Positions 57,515 through 64,000 of a stretch of DNA of 64,000 nt are shown piece after piece. Position 1 is the stretch's first letter; each line of letters starts with the position of its first letter. A program made the translations under genes and the position numbers. Source of the stretch: Maribacter sp. 1_MG-2023 (GTDB lineage Bacteria > Bacteroidota > Bacteroidia > Flavobacteriales > Flavobacteriaceae). The notes under the pieces were generated by a model. It had not been told where the DNA came from. It did no database searches and saw only the letters and a program-made list of their open reading frames with translations. The stretch is taken from assembly GCF_030547005.1 (NCBI RefSeq), contig NZ_JAUOPN010000014.1:1-64000 (forward strand), read 5' to 3'.

Positions 57515-58524
57515 ATTAAGTTAACCTCCGGACTTATTTCAATGCCAAATTTTGTTTTTACGACTTCAATAATTTTCGCCGCAAGGTCTAGAATTTCTTT
57601 ACCAGTTGCCTTATCATAATTAACAAGTACCAATGCTTGATTTTTATGAACCCCGGCATCACCAAAACGTTTTCCTTTAAAACCACATTGCTCAATCAAC
57701 CAACCTGCGGGAATTTTATATAATTCATCGGTTATCTTATAAAAAGGAGCTTCGGCATTTTTTGAAATAAAAGCTTCAAAAATTTCTTTTGAAACTATCG
57801 GGTTTTTGAAAAAACTACCACTGTTGCCTAGAACTTTTGGATCAGGCAATTTGCTTTGTCGTATAGCAATTACCGCATTTGAAATATCTTTAATGGTAGG
57901 TATTGAAATCGACTCTTTTTGTAATTGTTCTTCAATGGCACCGTAACCAGAATTAATCTGATGATTTTTTTTGGTAAAAGAAAAGGTCACCGAGGTAATT
58001 ACGAATTTGTCTTTTCCTTCGTTTTTAAAGAATGAATCTCGGTATCCGAACTTGCATTCTTCTTTTGTTAAGGTAACTAATTCTTGGTCAACAATTCTAA
58101 CGGCATCACAACTTACAAAACAATCTTTTAGTTCAACACCATATGCACCAATGTTTTGAATAGGTGCGGTACCGGTGTTGCCAGGTATTAATGACATGTT
58201 TTCCAATCCCCCGAAATTATTATCTAAAGTCCACATGACTAGCTCGTGCCAATTCTCACCTGCCATTACCTGTACTTGAACCGTTTCGTCAGATTCAGAT
58301 AAAATTCTCTTTCCTTTTAAATCAACATGAACAAACAACGCATCGATTCGATCAGAAAGCAGCATATTACTGCCGCCGCCAATTATTATTTTTCGAGGAT
58401 AGTTTTTTTTGCTAAGAATATACTTTAATTCTTCAATAGAGGTTACTTCTGCAAAATATCTTGCGGTAGCATCAATACTGAATGTATTGTAATTCTTTAA
58501 AGAAAAATGTTCTAGTACAATCAT
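57508..58524 (-). CDS. murB: UDP-N-acetylenolpyruvoylglucosamine reductase
   Basis: The 338-aa FAD enzyme has the type I MurB motifs: KIIIGGGSNMLLS, NIGAYGVEL, the YRDSFFK tyrosine region, and GNSGSFFKNPIV, whose serine donates a proton. The C-terminal EISPEVNLI is conserved. It reduces the enolpyruvyl group with NADPH to give UDP-N-acetylmuramate, an early step of peptidoglycan synthesis in the cytoplasm. The start overlaps the stop of the aminotransferase gene (TAATG), so the two are translated together. Confidence 0.95.
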   Translation of the reverse strand: MIVLEHFSLKNYNTFSIDATARYFAEVTSIEELKYILSKKNYPRKIIIGGGSNMLLSDRIDALFVHVDLKGKRILSESDETVQVQVMAGENWHELVMWTLDNNFGGLENMSLIPGNTGTAPIQNIGAYGVELKDCFVSCDAVRIVDQELVTLTKEECKFGYRDSFFKNEGKDKFVITSVTFSFTKKNHQINSGYGAIEEQLQKESISIPTIKDISNAVIAIRQSKLPDPKVLGNSGSFFKNPIVSKEIFEAFISKNAEAPFYKITDELYKIPAGWLIEQCGFKGKRFGDAGVHKNQALVLVNYDKATGKEILDLAAKIIEVVKTKFGIEISPEVNLIK

Positions 58525-59714
58525 TAACCTTTGTAACTCTTAAGTGCTTCTTTTAGTATGCGAACTGCTCTTTTTAAGCTCTCTTGATCAAGAACGTATG
58601 CAATTCTAATTTGATTTTTACCTAAACCTTCGGTAGCATAAAAACCTGCGGCAGGTGCAACCATAACAGTTTCGTTATTTAAATTAAAGTCTTCTAACAG
58701 CCATTGTGCAAAATGGTCAGCATCTTTAATAGGTAATTCGGCAATACAATAAAACGCACCTTGAGGTCTTGCAATCTTTACACCTTCAATTTGTTCTAAT
58801 TCTGCAATTAATATATTTCTTCGGGCTACATATTCGGTTTTTACCTCTGCAAAATAACTATCAGGAGTGTCTAAGGCCGCCTCGCTTGCAATTTGAGCAT
58901 ATGTTGGTGGCGAAAGTCTTGCTTGTGCAAATTTCATTGACGTTGCAATAAATTCTTTATTCTTAGAAACTAGGTACCCTATACGAGCACCGCACATGCT
59001 GTACCTTTTAGAAACTGAATCAATAACAATGGCATGTTCCTCTAATCCTTCTTCTTTTAGTATTGAAGCATGGGTTTTGTCATCATAGGTAAATTCTCTA
59101 TATACTTCGTCGGCAACTAAAAAGATATTATGTTTTTTAACTAGAGTTGCTAGTTTTTGAATTTCTTCTTTACTATATAAATAACCAGTAGGGTTACCAG
59201 GGTTACATATTAATATAGCCTTAGTTCTAGTGGTAATTAGCTTTTCAAAATCTTCGATAGGTGGTAGTGCAAAATTATCTTCCAATTTTGAAACTACAGG
59301 TACAACAGTTACACCACAGGCAGTTGCAAATCCGTTATAATTGGCATAAAAAGGCTCGGGTATTATAATTTCATCGTTAGTATCAGCAATAGTGTTCATT
59401 GCAAAAGACAATGCTTCAGATCCACCTGTAGTTACAATAAGGTCTGTAGCACTTACATGTATATCATATTTTTCATAATACTTGGCGATTTTAGTTCTAA
59501 ATTCTTCAGAACCTTCGGTACGGCTGTATTCTAAAACACTAAGGTTGTTATTCTTTACAGCATCTAAAGCCTGTTGCGGGGTTTTTATATCTGGTTGTCC
59601 AATATTTAAATGAATAACGGTAACCCCTCTTTTTTTTGCATTTTCAGCAAACGGTACTAGCTTTCGTATCGGAGATTGGGGCATGGTAAGCCCCTTATTT
59701 GAAACAGATGGCAT
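58524..59714 (-). CDS. Class I PLP-dependent aminotransferase
   Basis: The 396-aa protein is a fold-type I aminotransferase. It has NPGNPTG (171-177), Asp202 and Tyr205 near the PLP ring, and PLP-lysine Lys236 in DSVSKRYSMCGARIGY. The N-terminal SPIRKLVPFA and GQPDI motifs fit the aspartate/aromatic aminotransferase group of this phylum. The substrate could be aspartate, aromatic or branched amino acids. It stops at 58524, inside the murB start. Confidence 0.9.
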   Translation of the reverse strand: MPSVSNKGLTMPQSPIRKLVPFAENAKKRGVTVIHLNIGQPDIKTPQQALDAVKNNNLSVLEYSRTEGSEEFRTKIAKYYEKYDIHVSATDLIVTTGGSEALSFAMNTIADTNDEIIIPEPFYANYNGFATACGVTVVPVVSKLEDNFALPPIEDFEKLITTRTKAILICNPGNPTGYLYSKEEIQKLATLVKKHNIFLVADEVYREFTYDDKTHASILKEEGLEEHAIVIDSVSKRYSMCGARIGYLVSKNKEFIATSMKFAQARLSPPTYAQIASEAALDTPDSYFAEVKTEYVARRNILIAELEQIEGVKIARPQGAFYCIAELPIKDADHFAQWLLEDFNLNNETVMVAPAAGFYATEGLGKNQIRIAYVLDQESLKRAVRILKEALKSYKG

Positions 59715-59862
59715 ATGAATTTTATTTTACACAAAAGTGATAAATGATAATGGTTCATACAAAGTAATTAGGTTTTTATTTGATTTTTTGCTCTGTGTTA
59801 AAATTCGAGTTTATATCAAATAATTATGTACCTTAAGAAGGGATAACTAATTCATATAGATT

Positions 59863-61200
59863 ATGTTACGAAAATATTATTTAATTTTAATCCTTTTTAT
59901 TTGGAGTTTTTCTTTTTCAGGAAAAGCTCAAACCTTTCAATTACCTGCCGGAAAGAAATTTCAAAAAGTCAAATTCGAGCTCATTAATAATTTGATGGTC
60001 ATACCTGTAGAGGTCAACGGTACCGAGCTATCATTTGTACTTGATTCTGGCGTTGGTACACCCATATTGTTCAATTTAGCCGATCAAGATTCTATTCAAT
60101 TAAACAATGTAACGGAAATAACTATAAATGGATTGGGTGATGGTGACCCTATTAATGCCTTAAAATCAACTAGAAATTTTGTGCAGCTTGGTACTATTAA
60201 AAATACTTCTCAAAATATTTATGTAGTTATGGATGCTGGTATTAATTTCTCACCGAGCCTAGGCGTACCTGTACATGGTATCATAGGTTATGATCTGTTC
60301 AGAGATTTTGTAGTCGATATTAATTACGTAAAACAAACTATTAAGTTTTACGACCCAGAGCTTTACAAGTATAAAGAGTCAAAGAACACTAGAGTAGTAG
60401 ATATGTCGGTTATTAGAAAAAAAGCTTATGTAGATGCTTTTGTAATGATAAATAAAAAAGAAGAAATACCTGTTAAAATGCTATTGGATACTGGTAGTAG
60501 TGATGCTGTTTGGCTTTTTGAAGATGAAAGAATTCAATTGCCAGAAAAACATTATCAAGATTTTTTAGGAAAAGGACTCGCTGGAGATATTTATGGTAAG
60601 AGAACAAAAATCAGCCATTTAAAAATTGCAGATTTTATACTGAGTGATGCCAAGGCGGCTTTCCCTGATATGGAGACTTTTACAACGATTACAGATTTCG
60701 GTGGTAGAAACGGAAGCTTGGGTGGTGAGGTTATTAAGCGTTTTAATATTGTATTCGATTATAAGAATGAGAAATTGATAATGACCAAAAATTCTAATTT
60801 TGGTAAGCTATTTCAGTATAATATAAGCGGAATCGATTTGCAACATGCAGGTATGCGATACGTGTCAGAAAGAATTACCGATTCTAATGGCGTGGTTAAT
60901 AGTGATGCCAAAGCGTATGGCGATGTGCAGATAATACTGCAAGGTGCGACTAAGGTAAGTTTAGTGCCAGAAATTATTGTATCGGGTATACGACAGGGGA
61001 GTCCGGCACATTCGGCAGGCTTGCGAGAAGGAGATGTAATTTTGGCAGTTAATGGCAAACGCATCCACAGGTATAAACTACAAGAGATAATGCATATGCT
61101 TAATTTTAAAAAAGACAAACGGGTGAAGGTATTGGTAGAGCGCTATGATAACGATCTGCTTTTTAGTTTTGTTCTAAAACCTTTGTTTGATGAACAATAA
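59863..61200 (+). CDS. Secreted retropepsin-like aspartyl protease with PDZ domain
   Basis: The 445-aa protein has a signal peptide (about 1-24, ending SGKAQ) and two aspartyl-protease lobes. The first carries FVLDSGVGTPILF (about 58-70) and the second MLLDTGSSDAVWLF (about 207-220). A PDZ domain at about 355-435 has SGIRQGSPAHSAGLREGDVI. The DSG/DTG pair suggests an active single-chain aspartic peptidase in the periplasm or at the surface. Such proteins occur widely in Bacteroidota, and substrates are unknown. The 3' end shares a terminator with the convergent DUF1573 gene. Confidence 0.87.
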   Translation: MLRKYYLILILFIWSFSFSGKAQTFQLPAGKKFQKVKFELINNLMVIPVEVNGTELSFVLDSGVGTPILFNLADQDSIQLNNVTEITINGLGDGDPINALKSTRNFVQLGTIKNTSQNIYVVMDAGINFSPSLGVPVHGIIGYDLFRDFVVDINYVKQTIKFYDPELYKYKESKNTRVVDMSVIRKKAYVDAFVMINKKEEIPVKMLLDTGSSDAVWLFEDERIQLPEKHYQDFLGKGLAGDIYGKRTKISHLKIADFILSDAKAAFPDMETFTTITDFGGRNGSLGGEVIKRFNIVFDYKNEKLIMTKNSNFGKLFQYNISGIDLQHAGMRYVSERITDSNGVVNSDAKAYGDVQIILQGATKVSLVPEIIVSGIRQGSPAHSAGLREGDVILAVNGKRIHRYKLQEIMHMLNFKKDKRVKVLVERYDNDLLFSFVLKPLFDEQ

Positions 61201-61205
61201 AGCAT

Positions 61206-61240
61206 AAAAAAAGCCCAACTTCTCAGTTGGGCTTTTCGTT
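61206..61240. terminator. Shared bidirectional terminator
   Basis: AAAAAAAGCCCAACT pairs with AGTTGGGCTTTT around TCTC, with T-runs on both sides. It lies between the convergent aspartyl-protease and DUF1573 genes and can serve both. Confidence 0.87.
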
Positions 61241-61253
61241 TTTTAATTTATTT

Positions 61254-61646
61254 TTATTTGGTACCGGTAGTAGCTTGAACTTCTCCTTTGATTTTTAAAA
61301 CCTTAGTCGGAGTGTCAGCATTAGATATTACCGTAATCGCTTTACGAATCGGACCAACTCTATTGGTATCATATTTTACCTGAATCTCACCTGTTTTACC
61401 TGGTAAAATTGGGTCTTCTGGTTTCTTCGGAATTGTACAACCACAACTAGAACTTACTTTACTAATAATAAGTGGTGCAGTACCAGTGTTTGTAAATTCA
61501 AAAACTCTTACTCCGTCAGATCCTTTAGCGATTTCGCCGTAATCTACAGTCTCAGATTTAAACTCTATTTTGGCAGCGGTATCTTGAGCAGTTAAGCTAA
61601 ATCCTAGCAAGCCAATAAATAATACAAGTACTATTTTTTTCATCAT
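61254..61646 (-). CDS. DUF1573 domain protein, secreted
   Basis: The 130-aa protein has a signal peptide (about 1-20, ending SLTAQ) and the DUF1573 Ig-like fold: FEFTNTGTAPLIISKVSSSC and CGCTIPKKPEDPILPGKTGEI. The Ser-Ser-Cys-Gly-Cys-Thr motif is typical. The start is a double ATG (61646 or 61643). Such proteins are common single-domain periplasmic or surface factors in Bacteroidota; function is unknown. Confidence 0.85.
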   Translation of the reverse strand: MMKKIVLVLFIGLLGFSLTAQDTAAKIEFKSETVDYGEIAKGSDGVRVFEFTNTGTAPLIISKVSSSCGCTIPKKPEDPILPGKTGEIQVKYDTNRVGPIRKAITVISNADTPTKVLKIKGEVQATTGTK

Positions 61647-61702
61647 TTTTAATTTTGGGTGGAAGTCAAAATTAAATCTTTTCAGATCAACCTCAAAATC
61701 CT

Positions 61703-61732
61703 TTTGTTATACTCTAACGTTACTTATTTTTG
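61703..61732 (+). promoter_or_regulatory. Candidate valS promoter
   Basis: TTTG (61703-61706) and TATTTTTG (61725-61732) are separated by 18 bases, a good match to the Bacteroidota -33/-7 consensus, 109 bases before the valS start. A second TATCTTTG lies at 61742-61749. Confidence 0.5.
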
Positions 61733-61840
61733 TTTCGTATTTATCTTTGGGCAAAATTCAGCTGAAATGACCGTTAGAATGTCAATTCGGCTTTATTTTT
61801 AACAACCCATTTTATTATTATTCAAAAACTGTTCCAAAAA

Positions 61841-64000
61841 ATGGAAATTCCTTCAAAATATAATCCGCAGTCCACAGAATCGCATTGGTATGATTACTGG
61901 ATGAAAAACGGTTACTTTCATTCTGTACCAGATGACAGAGAACCTTATAGTATTGTAATACCACCACCAAACGTAACGGGCATATTACATATGGGGCACA
62001 TGCTGAACAATACCATACAAGATGTATTGATCAGACGAGCCCGTCTTTTAGGCAAAAATGCATGTTGGGTGCCAGGTACAGATCATGCCTCTATTGCTAC
62101 AGAAGCAAAAGTTGTTGCTAAATTAAAAGAGCAAGGCATCAATAAAAACGATCTTACGAGAGATGAATTTTTAAAGCATGCTTGGGATTGGACAAATGAA
62201 TACGGCGGAATCATTCTTGAGCAGTTGAAAAAATTGGGCTGTTCTTGCGATTGGGACCGTACCGCGTTCACTATGGATCAAGAACGCTATGATAGCGTTA
62301 TCAAGGTTTTTGTGGATCTATTTAACAAAGGCTTGATCTACCGAGGGTATAGAATGGTGAATTGGGATCCAGAAGCTCAAACAACCCTGTCAGATGAAGA
62401 GGTGATTTATGAAGAAAAGCAAGGCTTGTTATATTATCTATCTTATGCTATTGAGGGTTCAAATGAAAAAGTAACCATTGCGACCACAAGACCAGAAACG
62501 ATTTTGGGTGATACTGCTATATGTATTAATCCGAATGACGAACGATTTACGCATCTAAAAGGTAAAAAAGTAATTGTTCCTATTTGTAATAGAGTAATAC
62601 CAATAATAGAAGATGAATATGTAGATATTGAATTCGGTACAGGTTGTTTAAAAGTGACGCCTGCACACGATATCAATGATAAAGCTCTTGGCGAAAAGCA
62701 TAATTTAGAAACTATCGATATTTTCAATGACGATGCGAGCTTAAATAGTTTTGGATTGCATTATGAGGGTAAAGATCGTTTTGTTGTTAGAAAAGAAATC
62801 TCTAAAGAATTAGAAGAATTAGGTGTTCTGGTTAAGACAGAGACTCATATTAATAAAGTAGGTACTTCAGAAAGAACCAAGGCTGTTATTGAACCGAAAT
62901 TGTCCGATCAGTGGTTCCTGAAAATGGAAGATTTAGCAAAACCGGCTTTAGAAGCGGTGATGGAGACTGGCGACATTAAATTGCATCCAAAGAAATTTGA
63001 AAACACATACCGTCATTGGATGGAGAATGTTCGTGATTGGAATATTTCAAGACAACTATGGTGGGGACAGCAAATACCAGCTTTCTATTTCGGTGACGGT
63101 CAAGAAGATTTTGTAGTAGCGGCAAACGTAGCAGATGCTTTAAAGCTTGCAAAAGAAAAATCAGGGAAGTCAGATTTACAAGAAAGTGACTTGAGACAAG
63201 ATGCCGATGTTTTAGATACATGGTTTTCATCTTGGTTGTGGCCAATGAGTGTATTTGGCGGTATTATGGAGCCGGATAATGAAGAGATAAACTATTACTA
63301 CCCAACGAACGATTTAGTAACTGGGCCAGATATTTTATTTTTCTGGGTAGCTAGAATGATAGTTGCCGGTTATGAGTTTAGAGGAGAAAAGCCTTTTAAA
63401 AATGTTTACTTCACCGGATTGGTGAGAGACAAGCAACGTAGAAAAATGTCTAAGTCGTTAGGTAATTCGCCTGATGCTTTAAAGTTAATCGAAGATTACG
63501 GTGCCGACGGAGTACGTGTAGGTATGTTGATGTCTGCAGCTGCAGGTAACGATTTAATGTTCGATGAAGATTTATGTCAGCAAGGAAAAAACTTTGCCAA
63601 TAAGATCTGGAACGGATTTAGGCTAGTACAAGGTTGGGAAATAGCAGATATTTCGCAACCAGAAGCTTCAAAGCTTGGTTTAGAGTGGTATGAGTCTAAA
63701 TTGAATAAGACATTATTAGAGATAGAAGATCATTTTAGTAAGTTCCGTATTTCAGATGCTTTAATGTCTATTTATAAATTGGTTTGGGATGATTATAGCT
63801 CTTCGTTATTAGAGATAATTAAACCTGCCTATCAACAGCCAATAGATAGAGCAACTTATGACAAGGTAATTCAATTGTTTGAACAGAACTTGAAGTTGTT
63901 GCATCCATTTATGCCATTTTTGACAGAAGAAGTTTGGCAGCATATTGCAAAAAGAGACAAGACGGAGGCATTGGTGATATCAAAATGGCCAACAGTTGGT
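61841..64000 (+). CDS. valS: Valyl-tRNA synthetase (3' part outside window)
   Basis: The first 720 codons are present with no stop. The class I signature HMGH is at residues 50-53 and KMSKS at 535-539; the editing domain (about 190-330) has [12 protein letters not shown], and the anticodon-binding part starts near 600. It begins [20 protein letters not shown]. Full-length enzymes have about 870-950 residues, so roughly 150 or more remain beyond the edge. It charges tRNA-Val and edits threonine. Confidence 0.96.
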   Translation, partial: MEIPSKYNPQSTESHWYDYWMKNGYFHSVPDDREPYSIVIPPPNVTGILHMGHMLNNTIQDVLIRRARLLGKNACWVPGTDHASIATEAKVVAKLKEQGINKNDLTRDEFLKHAWDWTNEYGGIILEQLKKLGCSCDWDRTAFTMDQERYDSVIKVFVDLFNKGLIYRGYRMVNWDPEAQTTLSDEEVIYEEKQGLLYYLSYAIEGSNEKVTIATTRPETILGDTAICINPNDERFTHLKGKKVIVPICNRVIPIIEDEYVDIEFGTGCLKVTPAHDINDKALGEKHNLETIDIFNDDASLNSFGLHYEGKDRFVVRKEISKELEELGVLVKTETHINKVGTSERTKAVIEPKLSDQWFLKMEDLAKPALEAVMETGDIKLHPKKFENTYRHWMENVRDWNISRQLWWGQQIPAFYFGDGQEDFVVAANVADALKLAKEKSGKSDLQESDLRQDADVLDTWFSSWLWPMSVFGGIMEPDNEEINYYYPTNDLVTGPDILFFWVARMIVAGYEFRGEKPFKNVYFTGLVRDKQRRKMSKSLGNSPDALKLIEDYGADGVRVGMLMSAAAGNDLMFDEDLCQQGKNFANKIWNGFRLVQGWEIADISQPEASKLGLEWYESKLNKTLLEIEDHFSKFRISDALMSIYKLVWDDYSSSLLEIIKPAYQQPIDRATYDKVIQLFEQNLKLLHPFMPFLTEEVWQHIAKRDKTEALVISKWPTVG

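Noticed and set aside
57270-57619. Short frames between the SigK-type gene and murB
   Set aside because: They cross a terminator and the ends of the flanking genes and show no protein-like pattern.
1-64000. tRNA, rRNA and riboswitch elements
   Set aside because: No cloverleaf-like or rRNA-like segment and no recognisable riboswitch core was seen when reading the intergenic stretches; a covariance-model scan could still find a weak one.

Overview
The window comes from a low-GC member of the Bacteroidota, almost certainly a marine Flavobacteriaceae close to Maribacter or Zobellia (genus is inference). Supporting signs are type IX secretion (T9SS) cargo with type B C-terminal sorting domains, a PorP/SprF-type membrane protein, families largely confined to this phylum (DUF6702, DUF6503, CarboxypepD_reg-like secreted proteins), TAnnTTTG -7 promoter elements, few Shine-Dalgarno sites, and AT-rich intergenic DNA. 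No rRNA, tRNA, CRISPR array, insertion sequence or prophage was recognised.

Layout. 1-1.7 kb: 5' part of a secreted repeat protein that looks like a tail fibre. 2-6.5 kb: two overlapping paralogous secreted proteins, a DUF6702 protein and a large M1 metallopeptidase. 6.5-15.5 kb: housekeeping and envelope genes (tatA, PAP2 phosphatase, O-methyltransferase, GNAT, kynureninase, MFS transporter, two secreted/lipoproteins), then a sigma factor / 63-aa protein / MscS-channel cluster and a stand-alone clpP. 15.7-41.5 kb: the centrepiece, a cell-surface locus read leftwards. It holds a possible 79-residue leader protein, a 4614-aa adhesin, a 2570-aa adhesin, a PorP/SprF protein and a PorE-like OmpA protein. 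Both giants are built from Calx-beta repeats, calcium-binding type 3 repeats and HYR-like domains, and both end in a type B sorting domain. The two genes share a collinear 1.62-kb 3' end that contains an 86-bp stretch of perfect identity.

42.1-45.9 kb: a tightly coupled leftward operon for light-dependent flavoproteins (flavin reductase, a 51-aa DUF2256 Cys4 protein, DASH cryptochrome, iron-sulfur (6-4)-type photolyase). 46-50.8 kb: kynurenine 3-monooxygenase, a DUF4174 protein, a cysteine-less zinc-ribbon coiled-coil protein, a Nif3-like protein and lpxK. 50.8-57.3 kb: GAPDH overlapping a TPR hybrid histidine kinase, lipA, and two sigma factor genes, one with a RskA-type anti-sigma factor. 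57.5-64 kb: murB, a class I aminotransferase, an aspartyl protease with a PDZ domain, a DUF1573 protein, and valS running off the right edge.

How they fit together. The adhesin locus probably exports and anchors giant surface filaments for attachment or gliding: PorP/SprF at the outer membrane passes type B cargo and the PorE-like protein ties the machinery to peptidoglycan. The sigma/anti-sigma pairs, MscS channel, ClpP and hybrid kinase are envelope and stress regulators. kynU and kmo belong to tryptophan-to-NAD metabolism. The photolyase operon fits a sunlit marine habitat.
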